Program-made: the position numbers and the translations under genes
Notes under the pieces: generated by a model
What the model was told of the DNA's origin: nothing
The model's database searches: none
The model's input: only the letters and a program-made list of their open reading frames with translations
Part shown: positions 8,360 through 16,819 of the stretch, in pieces
Numbering within the stretch: the first letter of the stretch is position 1
Layout: every line of letters begins with the position of its first letter
NCBI GenBank assembly: GCA_027452165.1
Contig: DAIDGX010000023.1
Span: forward strand, 310,001-374,000
DNA: 64,000 bases
Source: Vulcanimicrobiota bacterium
GTDB taxonomy: Bacteria; Vulcanimicrobiota; Vulcanimicrobiia; Vulcanimicrobiales; Vulcanimicrobiaceae
Direction: 5' to 3'

Positions 8360-9007
8360 TTACGAAGGCAGCACGAAGGTGTGGGTGCGGTCGGCCTCAC
8401 GCTCGTTGGTCCAAAAGCGCGACCCGTCGAAGCTCAGGCCCCGGCCCCGGAAGGGAACGAGCGCCACGTCCTGTGCAACACCGGTCTTGAGGTCCACCCG
8501 GCTGATGTAATACTCACCGTTCTCCTCATCGTCGGTACCGAGGACGCACGCGTTGTCACCGATAACGGCGACGCCTGCAATTCCATGCGGCGCATCGAAC
8601 GAACGCAGCAGGGCGCCGCCGCTACCAAGCGTCAGGAGTTTGCGGTTATACCACTGCCCAAGCAGCACGTGACCATCGGCATCGATCGCCAGGTGCGATC
8701 CCGTGTCGTCAGGGCAACCGACATAGCCCTCTACGAAGCCGCCCACTGGTGAGTAGCGGCGAATCCGGCGCGTGTCGTCGTCGCCCTCGCCACAGGTCAT
8801 CACCAGCTCGCCATTGCCGAACGTCAGACCCCATGCCATGCCCGGAGGCTCGATTTCATCAACCTTCCGCCACGTGTCGCGATCCATCACATCGATGCGC
8901 CGGGTCGCACGCGAGGATATCCAGACGCGTTGGTGATCGACGGCGACGCCGTGCGGCTGCGGCGATACGGCAGCAAGCGTATCGAGAAGCATAATCGGTT
9001 TGAGCAT
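8360..9007 (-). CDS. Beta-propeller-like protein (YncE/SMP-30 style)
   Basis: 215 residues made of short repeated strand blocks (HGVAVDHQRVWISSR, AWGLTFGNGELVMTCG, SHLAIDADGHVLLGQ, AGVAVIGDNACVLG, LSFDGSRFWTNE), the pattern of a small beta-propeller. No signal peptide or catalytic motif is evident, so enzymatic activity cannot be assigned. ATG at 9007 was preferred; the frame stays open to a TTG at 9055 but those residues look non-coding. No good Shine-Dalgarno helps decide. It is divergent from the diguanylate cyclase across a short intergenic region. Confidence 0.65.
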   Translation of the reverse strand: MLKPIMLLDTLAAVSPQPHGVAVDHQRVWISSRATRRIDVMDRDTWRKVDEIEPPGMAWGLTFGNGELVMTCGEGDDDTRRIRRYSPVGGFVEGYVGCPDDTGSHLAIDADGHVLLGQWYNRKLLTLGSGGALLRSFDAPHGIAGVAVIGDNACVLGTDDEENGEYYISRVDLKTGVAQDVALVPFRGRGLSFDGSRFWTNEREADRTHTFVLPS

Positions 9008-9100
9008 GGGCGAGACGCTTCGGGCCCCGTTCGCCGCCGTCCCGTGCCCGAGCAAGCGCGGCTAAAATGATATTCTGATGACCGGCGTCAAGTAGTCCGA

Positions 9101-10990
9101 ATGGACCAGTCGAAGGCGCTTCGACGGCTTCGGTCGGCCGGGATCTCGGCGATGCTCATCGTCGCCGTAGCGGCGCTTGCTCAGGGAACGCTGCTGTACT
9201 GGCGCGCCGTGCGCACGCCTTCGATCTCGGCGTTCGTCTATCTGAGCGCCGAGCGCATCCACGCAACGCAGGAACTCACCCATCGCGTCGGCTCCGAAGA
9301 GGCGCTCGCGAGCCTCGAACGCGATCAAGCGGCGCTTTCGGATCTCGGTGCACACGACATGCAGACGTATGTCGCCTTTATCGCGGCAGCGCGCAGGGTG
9401 GCTCGCAACCCGCACGACGATCGCGCAGCCGCAACGGTGCAACGCCTCGGACCGTTGCTCATCGCTGAATACGGACGGCTTTCGCGTCGGTACGTGCGCG
9501 ATGCCGATGCGCGACGCATGCGTGTCGCCGCGTTCGGCATGGTGGGGGTGCTCACGATTCTCGTCGTGCTCTTGCTTGCGTACTTTTTCGTCTTTCGCCC
9601 CGCCGACAAGTACACGCAAGATGCGCTCGCGCGAGAGTTCGAACGTCGCGAACACTATCGCCCCCTATTCGAAAGCTCATCGAGCGCAATCGTGGAGATC
9701 GGCGCCGACGGCTCGATTCGCGATGCCAACCCGCAATTCTTGACCCTGCTCGGTTATCGCGCCGATGAGGTGATCCGCCGCGATTTCACCATACTCGTCA
9801 CCGCGGGCCGCACGGCGCTTGCAACCGCGCGGATGCGCGAAATGCTCAACGGCCGCACGCAAGTCTTCGAAGGCTTTTTGCTCTGCAAAGGAGGCTCCGA
9901 AGCGACGGTCGAGATATCGCCAATCCCCCTGCGCCGCGGCGATCGGATCGACGGCATCTTCATGACGTGTCGCGACTTGACACGCGAGCGGGCATTCACA
10001 AACGAAGAATCCCGCTCGGATCCGCGCCTGCGCGTTATCTACCAGCTTCTCTCTTCGACCGCCGACGTGAGCCTGACGATCGACGAAGCGCTTCGCTTCG
10101 GAACGATCGAGTTGCAGATGCCCTATGGATACGCAACCAGCCTCGTGGGCGACACGGTAACGATCCTACATCGCTACGGCCCGGGTGACATCTTGCAGGT
10201 GGGCGAGCAAATCCCGGCGACAGCCACGATCGGTAAGCGCATCGCCGCAAGCGCCCGTGCGGTCGCGGTGGAAGACCTTACCGCACCTCGGTATGCCGCA
10301 GAAGCACAGACGCTGCCGGTGCCCTGGAAGAGCTATATCGGTGGACGCATTTTCGTCGAAGGGACCCTCTACGGTGCGATTATTTTCTCAAGCGAATCGG
10401 TACGCGCGAAGAAGTTTACCAGCTCCGATCTGGACTTCATCGACCTGTTGAGCGAAGTGATCGGGGCCTCGATTGCGAGAGAGATCCACCAGCGGCAACT
10501 CCAGGCTCTCGCATCGCGCGACGTGCTCACGCAACTCGCCAATCGACGCACGCTCGAAGATGCCGTGACGCGCGCGCTTGCGAGCGCACGTCGAAGCGGA
10601 AGCGCGATCGCGTTACACTATATCGATCTCGATGACTTCAAGCCCGTCAACGATCGCTACGGCCACGCTTACGGGGACGAAGTGCTCGTTGAGACGGCAC
10701 GGCGATTGAGCGGCATCCTTCGCGCGGACGACCTGCTCGCGCGCCTCGGCGGCGACGAATTCGTGGCCCTGCAGGTCTCTATCGAGAACTTCGACGCGAT
10801 CCATACGCTTGCAACTCGCCTCGAAGAGGCGACGATGCCACCGATCCGCTTGAGCAACGGCACCGACGTCGTCGTAACCGCGAGCATCGGCACCGCCGTC
10901 GCACCGCGCGACGGTGATACGTTCAGCGCGCTCCTGCGCGTCGCCGATCTCGCGATGTACGCGAACAAATCGAAGCGCAAACAAGCATGA
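9101..10990 (+). CDS. Membrane diguanylate cyclase with PAS, GAF and GGDEF domains
   Basis: Synthesises cyclic di-GMP in response to a sensed signal. Domain order: TM1 (about 12-34), an extracytoplasmic helical region (about 40-140), TM2 (about 141-164), PAS (about 182-300), GAF (about 310-460) and GGDEF (about 465-629). The active-site sequence GGDEF is intact at 550-554, and an inhibitory-site RxxD (RADD, 541-544) sits five residues before it, so product inhibition is expected. No EAL domain follows. The gene is monocistronic or leads into the thioredoxin gene 31 bases downstream. Confidence 0.93.
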   Translation: MDQSKALRRLRSAGISAMLIVAVAALAQGTLLYWRAVRTPSISAFVYLSAERIHATQELTHRVGSEEALASLERDQAALSDLGAHDMQTYVAFIAAARRVARNPHDDRAAATVQRLGPLLIAEYGRLSRRYVRDADARRMRVAAFGMVGVLTILVVLLLAYFFVFRPADKYTQDALAREFERREHYRPLFESSSSAIVEIGADGSIRDANPQFLTLLGYRADEVIRRDFTILVTAGRTALATARMREMLNGRTQVFEGFLLCKGGSEATVEISPIPLRRGDRIDGIFMTCRDLTRERAFTNEESRSDPRLRVIYQLLSSTADVSLTIDEALRFGTIELQMPYGYATSLVGDTVTILHRYGPGDILQVGEQIPATATIGKRIAASARAVAVEDLTAPRYAAEAQTLPVPWKSYIGGRIFVEGTLYGAIIFSSESVRAKKFTSSDLDFIDLLSEVIGASIAREIHQRQLQALASRDVLTQLANRRTLEDAVTRALASARRSGSAIALHYIDLDDFKPVNDRYGHAYGDEVLVETARRLSGILRADDLLARLGGDEFVALQVSIENFDAIHTLATRLEEATMPPIRLSNGTDVVVTASIGTAVAPRDGDTFSALLRVADLAMYANKSKRKQA

Positions 10991-11021
10991 GCCCCTTGCG
11001 CCCTCGTCTAATAGCGGGGCC

Positions 11022-11621
11022 ATGGGTGTTCCAGTCAACCTCCGTGCGATCGCCACACTTTGTCTTACTGCGAGTTTTATCGCACCCGACGTTGCCCACG
11101 CAGCGGTCGAGCAGCTCTGCGCAAAGAGCCACACGATCGCCTACGACCGGCCGATCGACCTTACCGCGGAGACGCTCGACGGACCGAACTTTGTGCTGCA
11201 GCATGACCGCGGTAAGACCGTGGTGCTGCACCTCTTCGCAACGTGGTGTGGCCCGTGCAAATACGAAATGCCCGAAGTCCTTCGCCTCGCACGCCAGTAC
11301 AAAGACGAGGGTTTGAGCGTCGTGCTGATGGACGTGGGCGATTCCGACAACAGCGTGCGTCGCTTTCGCAAGAAATTCGGCATCACGCTGCCGATCGCGA
11401 TGGATCGGCACGAGGGCTTTGCCGAGGCAATCGAGCGCGGCGATAAACCCGGATCGGTCTTCTTTCCAACGACGCTCTTCATCTCGCCCGACGGATTCCT
11501 CATGTGCTACGTGCCGCACATGATGGACGCGACCGACTGGCAAGCCGAACTTTATAGTCTGCTTCCGGCCACACCGGCAACACCGGCCGCATCGCCCACG
11601 CCGATACCTGCGGGTCCGTAG
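11022..11621 (+). CDS. Secreted TlpA-family thioredoxin-like protein
   Basis: 199-residue exported thiol-disulfide oxidoreductase. Residues 1-27 form a signal peptide (cleavage after VAHA). The thioredoxin active site WCGPC lies at 75-79, in LFATWCGPCKYEMPEVL, and the fold continues through VVLMDVGDSDNSVRRF to the cis-Pro region FFPTTLFISPDG. An extra Cys at 33 and one in LMCYV are present. The C-terminus is a Pro/Ala/Thr-rich tail. ATG 11022 was chosen because translation upstream of it is arginine/serine-rich and overlaps the GGDEF gene. Likely roles are periplasmic disulfide reduction or cytochrome c maturation; no partner gene is nearby. Confidence 0.85.
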   Translation: MGVPVNLRAIATLCLTASFIAPDVAHAAVEQLCAKSHTIAYDRPIDLTAETLDGPNFVLQHDRGKTVVLHLFATWCGPCKYEMPEVLRLARQYKDEGLSVVLMDVGDSDNSVRRFRKKFGITLPIAMDRHEGFAEAIERGDKPGSVFFPTTLFISPDGFLMCYVPHMMDATDWQAELYSLLPATPATPAASPTPIPAGP

Positions 11622-11670
11622 CTTCCCGACTCTTGCCGCGCCGCGGCGTCGTCGCAGTTGAGCGCATGAG

Positions 11671-13209
11671 ATGCTCGCGCTTGCGTTTTCTGCCGGAATG
11701 TTCGGAATCGAAGGGTACGTCGTGCGCGTCGAGGCCGACAGTTCACCCGGAACCCCCACGTTCTCGATCATCGGCTTGCCGGATCGCGCGCTGCGCGAGG
11801 CGAGCGATCGCGTGCGCGCCGCGATCTTCAACTCGGGCTTCGCCTATCCCGCGGGACGATTGCTCGTCAACTTGTCGCCGGCAGATGTGCGTAAGGAAGG
11901 TCCAGCGTTCGACGTTGCGATCGCCCTCGCGCTCTTAGCCATCGACGAGCAGATCGACCGGTTGGCCCTGCAGAATGTCATCGCCCTCGGCGAGCTTGCG
12001 CTCGACGGCACGTTGCGCGGCGTAAGTGGCATGCTGCCGATGGTACTTGGCGCGCGCAACGCCGGTTTCACCAAGCTCATCGTGCCGCTGCAAAACGCCG
12101 ACGAAGCCGCGCTCGTGGACGGGATCGAGCTCTATGCGGTCGATTCGCTGCAAGCCGCGGTCGCGGTGATTCTCGGCAATGGGGGCATGCATCGCCGGCG
12201 CACCACCGCTCCGTCGCTCGCACCCGCCGACGACATCGTGCACGGCGATCTAGCGGACGTCCGCGGACAGAGCGGAGCGAAGAGGGCCCTCGAAATCGCT
12301 GCTGCCGGTGGTCATAATCTCCTCTTCGTCGGTCCGCCAGGTTGCGGAAAGACCATGCTCGCACGGCGACTGCCGTCGATTCTTCCGCCGATGACGATTG
12401 CCGAGGCCCTCGACGTCACCAAGATCTACAGCGTCGCGGGTTTACTCAAAGCACGCGACGGCGTGGTGAATGCGCGCCCATTCCGATATCCGCACCACAC
12501 CATCAGTCAAACCGCCCTCGTCGGTGGCGGATCGCTCGCGAAGCCAGGAGAGATTTCGCTCGCGCATCACGGCGTGCTGTTCCTCGATGAACTGCCGGAG
12601 TTCAGCCGCAGCGCGATCGAGGTGATGCGTCAGCCTCTCGAAGAGGGCGCGGTCACAATTGCGCGCGCGGCGGGAACGTTTACGTATCCAGCGCGCTTCC
12701 AGCTCGTCGCATCGATGAATCCGTGCCCGTGCGGCTATCGCGGCATGCGCGGGGCCGAATGTCGTTGCGATGACGCATCGGTCGCCAAGTACCTGGCCAA
12801 ACTCTCAGGCCCGCTGCTCGATCGCATCGACGTGCAGATCGAGATCGCGCGTGTGCCATTCGACGACATGGTCCGCCGCGACGGCGCCGAGCGCTCCACG
12901 ACGATTCGCGACCGCGTGCTTGAGGCGCGTGCCCGCCAAGGCGCGCGCTTTTCCGGCACCGCGATCAACTGCAATGCGGAAATTCCGGCCAATGCGATGC
13001 GCAAATACTGCGCGCTCGACGAGGGCGCGATGGGCGTGCTGGCAAGCGCAAGCGCCAAACGGCAGTTCTCCGCCCGCGCGCTCGACCGTATCGCGCGGGT
13101 GGCGCGCACGATTGCCGACCTCGCCGCCCTCGACGACATTCGCGCGACGCACATCGCCGAGGCGATTCAATATCGCAGCCTGGAGCGGCTCGACGGCCGA
13201 GCAGCTTGA
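11671..13209 (+). CDS. comM: ComM/YifB family AAA+ Mg-chelatase-like protein
   Basis: 512-residue hexameric ATPase of the YifB/ComM family, whose studied members promote branch migration during natural transformation. The N-terminal Lon-like region (1-170) has GIEGYVVRVEADSSPG and GLPDRALREASDRV. The ATPase domain has Walker A GPPGCGKT at 221-228, with LDELPEF as Walker B and a zinc-like cysteine cluster NPCPCGY...CRC, all hallmarks. The C-terminal magnesium-chelatase-like helical domain ends near residue 505. dprA elsewhere in the window fits a DNA-uptake or recombination theme. The ATG at 11671 matches the family's usual N-terminus. Confidence 0.93.
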   Translation: MLALAFSAGMFGIEGYVVRVEADSSPGTPTFSIIGLPDRALREASDRVRAAIFNSGFAYPAGRLLVNLSPADVRKEGPAFDVAIALALLAIDEQIDRLALQNVIALGELALDGTLRGVSGMLPMVLGARNAGFTKLIVPLQNADEAALVDGIELYAVDSLQAAVAVILGNGGMHRRRTTAPSLAPADDIVHGDLADVRGQSGAKRALEIAAAGGHNLLFVGPPGCGKTMLARRLPSILPPMTIAEALDVTKIYSVAGLLKARDGVVNARPFRYPHHTISQTALVGGGSLAKPGEISLAHHGVLFLDELPEFSRSAIEVMRQPLEEGAVTIARAAGTFTYPARFQLVASMNPCPCGYRGMRGAECRCDDASVAKYLAKLSGPLLDRIDVQIEIARVPFDDMVRRDGAERSTTIRDRVLEARARQGARFSGTAINCNAEIPANAMRKYCALDEGAMGVLASASAKRQFSARALDRIARVARTIADLAALDDIRATHIAEAIQYRSLERLDGRAA

Positions 13210-13237
13210 GCGATTCGCCTAGTAGAGTTGCGTCGAT

Positions 13238-13540
13238 CTACAAGCCACTCTCCCGCCTTGGTAGTGCGCCAAATATGGTCGCTTGCATTTCGGCAAGAGG
13301 CGGCGCTTTCCACGACGTTCCATCGACGAAGTCAACTGCATTTACGTAGGCCACCAGCCAAAGGCCGCGCTCGCCGTTGGGGTAGACATGATCTCGGCAG
13401 TTGCTCGCATCTGAGCGCACCTCTCCGGGCTTGGCAACGTAATGAAGGTCAAGTGGGAGCGGCTCAGACCCCTCGAAGTAGCGTCGCAGAGATGTACGCA
13501 GCTGCGCAATCGACGTCAAAAACGCACGGCCTAAAAGCAA
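13238..13540 (-). CDS. Unknown protein, N-terminally truncated paralog of the 13866-14372 gene
   Basis: 100-residue ORF beginning at a TTG inside the 3' end of the membrane gene. Its last 70 residues match the C-terminal half of the 168-residue secreted protein upstream: both contain NGERGL, then VDF-x-DGTSWKAPP and a short tail, aligned with no large gaps. The copy lacks the signal peptide and the first 55 or so residues of the longer paralog, so it could be a decayed duplicate or a separate single-domain protein. No known family was recognised. Confidence 0.5.
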   Translation of the reverse strand: MLLGRAFLTSIAQLRTSLRRYFEGSEPLPLDLHYVAKPGEVRSDASNCRDHVYPNGERGLWLVAYVNAVDFVDGTSWKAPPLAEMQATIFGALPRRESGL

Positions 13541-13884
13541 TTAGCCTGTGGATGAGCGACACTAAAGAGCAAAAGCAGCGTGGAAAAAACGACATAGATG
13601 CCGGCCGGTAAGAACGCTAACCGCAGTAGACTTACCTTGGCCGACCAGCATCGGTCGCTTACAACGGAGAGCCCTGCAGCCGCGATGAGCATCGTCACCG
13701 GCACTACAACGATGTAGGTCAATGGGAGATAATAACGCGGTCCGATGATGAGCCCCGCGTAGCTGAATATATGCTGGCACACATATCCGAAGAACAATCC
13801 GCTGAATACAATCGCGAATTGAACCACCATCGCATATGCGTATAAGTAGCGGAGCAAAAGCGCTCTCACATGACTAGCCGACAT
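13531..13884 (-). CDS. Small membrane protein, three predicted helices
   Basis: 117 residues with hydrophobic segments at about 17-43, 50-70 and 84-108. The start ATG at 13884 overlaps the end of the upstream secreted-protein gene by 19 bases, and its stop overlaps the following ORF, so it belongs to a four-ORF minus-strand unit. No family recognised. Its position between two copies of a related domain suggests a functional link, for example a membrane partner or immunity-like protein, but that is speculation. Confidence 0.6.
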   Translation of the reverse strand: MSASHVRALLLRYLYAYAMVVQFAIVFSGLFFGYVCQHIFSYAGLIIGPRYYLPLTYIVVVPVTMLIAAAGLSVVSDRCWSAKVSLLRLAFLPAGIYVVFSTLLLLFSVAHPQANCF

Positions 13885-14372
13885 AGAGGTCCCCGTAATA
13901 GAAGGGTGAACCGTTTTTTGATTTCACCAATGGGTGGGGCCTTCCAAGATGTCCCATCGGAGAAATCGACTTCGCTCACCCACGCTGCGAGCTTAAGACC
14001 ACGCTCGCCGTTAGCGTAACCGTACTTTCGACATGCACCTCGGACTGCACCACGGTGTACCGCGATCGCCTTGTAAGCCACATCAACCGGTAGCATTTGC
14101 CCACGAATTTGGCCCTTGTTATTAACAGGAGCAAACACAAACTGCGCGTGTGTGATCGCAACGTTCTTTTGATTCTCAAAGGCCAGGCAGTCGTCATAGT
14201 AAATCGATCCTTGGCGCAGGTTGATTACATCATAATCACTAACGGACTGCGATTCGACTGCCAACAATTTGACGCCTGAATGCACGAACTGAATTAACAA
14301 ACCACCACTGGGTGCCCTCGCTGCGCTCGTTGACACAAAAAACAGCGCCACGAGCAAAATGTTGCGCTTCAT
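13866..14372 (-). CDS. Secreted protein of unknown function
   Basis: 168 residues with a short signal peptide (about 1-19, MKRNILLVALFFVSTSAAR). The mature part is mixed alpha/beta with two Cys (in DDCLAF and GACRKY) and a conserved-looking C-terminal block, YANGERGLKLAAWVSEVDF then DGTSWKAPP. The same block recurs in the neighbouring 13238-13540 ORF. The ATG overlaps the stop of the upstream gene (ATGA at 14369-14372), indicating translational coupling. The base composition here is near 46 percent GC, far below flanking genes, which suggests recent acquisition. Confidence 0.65.
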   Translation of the reverse strand: MKRNILLVALFFVSTSAARAPSGGLLIQFVHSGVKLLAVESQSVSDYDVINLRQGSIYYDDCLAFENQKNVAITHAQFVFAPVNNKGQIRGQMLPVDVAYKAIAVHRGAVRGACRKYGYANGERGLKLAAWVSEVDFSDGTSWKAPPIGEIKKRFTLLLRGPLCRLVM

Positions 14373-15007
14373 TGAGAGCTGCAGGCCACGGCATAGTTGT
14401 CAGGAACTCGGCCGACAGTCCACCTATTCTTCCAGTATTGCAAAAGCAACGTCATATGCGAAACACGGTTCCCTAAAGCCAAAGTTAATGGTGGCTTGTC
14501 ATAACCCGCGATTCGCCAATCTCCGCCTGCCCCCAGCGCACGCAAAAAGCGCGCATTTGAATTTGCGACAAACCGGTAGGCAAACCTCAGAGCATAAGTG
14601 CCTTTTGCAAAGCGAAACCGCCCCGGCGCACTCTCAACTCTTGCCGAATCTGGCACATAACGAAAGGCGCCAACGGAAACGACGAGTCGCTCTGTGGATA
14701 TGTTCCACCCTCGGGCAAGACCCTCGGCCTTGCCCTTCGCAGTGAGAGCGTATCCGGGACCCGAGTAACACGCCGGTCCATCTGCCCTCGTGAGAACAAG
14801 CAGACCCGCGCTCAGTAAATCCGAATAGCCCCGCGGCGTGGGCCCGTCTAATCGCCTCTGCAGCAGAAAGCGCACCCGTGGTCTATTATCATTCAGGAAA
14901 CTGGTTGCAAGAGATGCCAGAGTTGCGTTTGCAATCCGAGGGAGGCGTTTAGTACCGACGACGGGGCCCGTCGTGAGCGCCGCAGCCACAAAGGCAACAG
15001 CTAACAC
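14369..15007 (-). CDS. Secreted protein of unknown function
   Basis: 212 residues starting at GTG 15007. The N-terminus (LAVAFVAAALTTGPVVG) looks like a signal peptide or anchor. The mature region is basic and beta-rich, with GYALTAKGKAEGLARGW resembling a winged-helix YxLTxKG turn, and later TYALRFAYRFVANSNARFL and SHMTLLLQYWKNRWTVG. Two Cys (ACYSG and the third-last residue) could pair. First gene of the low-GC four-gene unit. A TATTAT element lies only 13 bases before the GTG, so either the start is further in or the mRNA has a very short leader. Confidence 0.6.
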   Translation of the reverse strand: MLAVAFVAAALTTGPVVGTKRLPRIANATLASLATSFLNDNRPRVRFLLQRRLDGPTPRGYSDLLSAGLLVLTRADGPACYSGPGYALTAKGKAEGLARGWNISTERLVVSVGAFRYVPDSARVESAPGRFRFAKGTYALRFAYRFVANSNARFLRALGAGGDWRIAGYDKPPLTLALGNRVSHMTLLLQYWKNRWTVGRVPDNYAVACSSQ

Positions 15008-15211
15008 TGCTGTTCATGCATAATACTGCATCTCCGATTGGTACGAAGTTGCACCACACGTATCTGAAGGGGGCAGTGTACCAGGTGCCGAGGGAGAATC
15101 CCAACTAAACAGTGGCGCTTGCCCAGCAGCGCGAGCAATGGCATAAGCCGCCGGGAAGATGATATCTCCGCGGAAATGGCTACGGCCGATGGTCGCGGGA
15201 GGAATGATGTC
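15008..15211. other. Intergenic stretch, no supported gene
   Basis: About 200 bases between two minus-strand units. A 77-codon minus-strand reading frame crosses it (15001-15234) but its composition (scattered Arg, Leu, Cys, His) and start context do not look coding. It probably carries the promoter of the secreted-protein unit. Confidence 0.4.
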
Positions 15212-15619
15212 TTAGCCACCGTCACACAGCGCATTCTTGCACATCAAGAACGGCAAGGAGATCACGAGGGCCGCCGCGAGCATCAACGCACCGGAAAGTA
15301 TGCCAACCCAAAGTGCGAAGCCAATGATGCGCACATTCCTCTCCTTTGCAACGATGCCGCCGACGATCGCGCAGGCACCGATGCCGAATCCGGCGAGCGC
15401 GGGGCCGAAGAGCAGTGCGTTCGAGGGCGAATTCAGGAACGACGGACCTCCGTCGTGCGTGATGGCCGAGGCGCCGACGAGCACGAGCAGCGGGGCGATC
15501 ATAAGAATTAGGCCGGCTGCAATACCGAGCAGCCAGACGTGAAGCGGCCGCAGGCGTGAGAGGCCTCCGATGAAAGGTGCGATTGCATTTCCTCCCAAAG
15601 AGCTCGGTCGTTGCTCCAC
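15212..15619 (-). CDS. Small integral membrane protein
   Basis: 135 residues beginning at GTG 15619 with a weak aagg ribosome site. Hydrophobic helices at about 27-53, 67-91 and 98-124 are joined by short loops, and two Cys lie in the C-terminal tail (CKNALCDGG). No family recognised. GC content returns toward the genome norm here. It may be the start of the same minus-strand region of hypothetical genes but is separated from them by a 204-base gap. Confidence 0.6.
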   Translation of the reverse strand: MEQRPSSLGGNAIAPFIGGLSRLRPLHVWLLGIAAGLILMIAPLLVLVGASAITHDGGPSFLNSPSNALLFGPALAGFGIGACAIVGGIVAKERNVRIIGFALWVGILSGALMLAAALVISLPFLMCKNALCDGG

Positions 15620-15696
15620 TTTACCTTATCATGAATGGCTCTACGCCGGCTCACCGGATCCGCTTTTGCGCTAGGGTGGAGAGCGGGGTGTTCATA

Positions 15697-16014
15697 CTAT
15701 CGCGCCGCTGCGACCAGTGCTCTCATGAGCGCGATAAGGATTGATACCGCTTCGCTCGGTTCGATCGCCGGTACGCTGCCGAATGCACCTTTGATGAGAA
15801 CGAGCAATTGCGCAGCAGCGTCCAGCACACGTTCGCCTCGTATGCCGATCGTGCGCGCGACCGCGCGGAACGCGCTTAACCCGTCCTGCAACACCGCGCA
15901 GCGTCTCGTCATCGACCGTGGAGAACTCGTTCCGCTCGATCGGCAGGCTCCACCCCCGTGGGCGTTTCCGGCCCCGCCTGCAGGGGATGATCGCACGCGC
16001 TGACCGCCGATCAT
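15697..16014 (-). CDS. Possible hypothetical gene, perhaps frameshifted
   Basis: 105 codons from an ATG at 16014 preceded by a strong gggagagg Shine-Dalgarno. The C-terminal 65 residues (LSAFRAVARTIGIRGERVLDAAAQLLVLIKGAF and onward) look genuinely helical with normal codon choice. The first 40 residues are Gly/Ser/Arg-rich and look non-coding, while another minus-strand frame in the same stretch reads LPIERNEFSTVDDETLRGV. This suggests either a wrong start or a frameshift joining two frames. Without it, 15620-16111 would be an empty gap. Confidence 0.35.
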   Translation of the reverse strand: MIGGQRVRSSPAGGAGNAHGGGACRSSGTSSPRSMTRRCAVLQDGLSAFRAVARTIGIRGERVLDAAAQLLVLIKGAFGSVPAIEPSEAVSILIALMRALVAAAR

Positions 16015-16111
16015 CTCGATGACCTCTCCCGCCGATAGGACGCGAGCGCGGTCGAGGTCATGAGCCCGATGGGTTTGTCACGCTCCTTCGCTTGCGGCGT
16101 TGTCACCTAAC

Positions 16112-16819
16112 ATGGGCCGCTATCTCTTTGGTATTGCAGCGCTCGCGATCGGGGCTGCAAGTCTCGCCATGCACGATCAACTCGTCTCGAGTTGGTCGTT
16201 GCCGGGTGCAACGATCTTTCTCGACGGCACATCGCTTGCGCTGATCGCGGGTGGCGTCGCCACGATGTTTCCTACGGCCACAGCGCGTGGAATGCTGCTG
16301 CTGGGGATCGTCTATGCGCTCTTCACGCTGACGTTTCTACCGCAAATTTTCAACCAACCTGCGGTGTATGCAAGTTGGGGAGACGTCTTTTACGCGCTGG
16401 CACTCGTCGCCGGAGCTATGGCCTCCAACGGCTTTGTGGCGCCCGCCGTCACGATCTGGGGTCTGTGCAACATCTCTTTTGCAATCGAACAACTTGAGTT
16501 TTTCGCGCGCACGGCGAGCCTCGTTCCCGCGTGGATTCCGGGAGGTGGTGCGTTTTGGACCGTCGTCACAACGGCCGCACTCGCCCTTGGCGGTATCGCG
16601 TTGCTGATGCGCCGTCAAAGCCTACTTGCAAGCCGCCTGCTCGCGCTCATGTTTCTCGCCTTCGGTATCACCATTTGGATTCCGATGCTCCTCACGCATC
16701 CAAGCAGCCACGGCAACTGGAGCGAGGGACTTGAAACCTTCGCCATTGCCGGAACCGCGTGGATTGTGGCGGACGCGCTTGCCGCGTCGCACCCTTCAAC
16801 CTCGAGCGTCGCGCGCTAG
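16112..16819 (+). CDS. Multi-pass membrane protein of unknown function
   Basis: 235 residues starting at ATG 16112 (a TTG four codons earlier is possible). About seven hydrophobic segments span most of the length, separated by very short loops, with a conserved-looking central stretch GDVFYALALVAGAMASNGF. No transporter signature is visible. It ends convergently against the minus-strand gene at 16816 with a 4-base overlap. Confidence 0.7.
   Translation: MGRYLFGIAALAIGAASLAMHDQLVSSWSLPGATIFLDGTSLALIAGGVATMFPTATARGMLLLGIVYALFTLTFLPQIFNQPAVYASWGDVFYALALVAGAMASNGFVAPAVTIWGLCNISFAIEQLEFFARTASLVPAWIPGGGAFWTVVTTAALALGGIALLMRRQSLLASRLLALMFLAFGITIWIPMLLTHPSSHGNWSEGLETFAIAGTAWIVADALAASHPSTSSVAR

Noticed and set aside
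15001-15234. 77-codon minus-strand frame before the secreted-protein unit
   Set aside because: Unconvincing composition, no ribosome site, and it overlaps a probable promoter.
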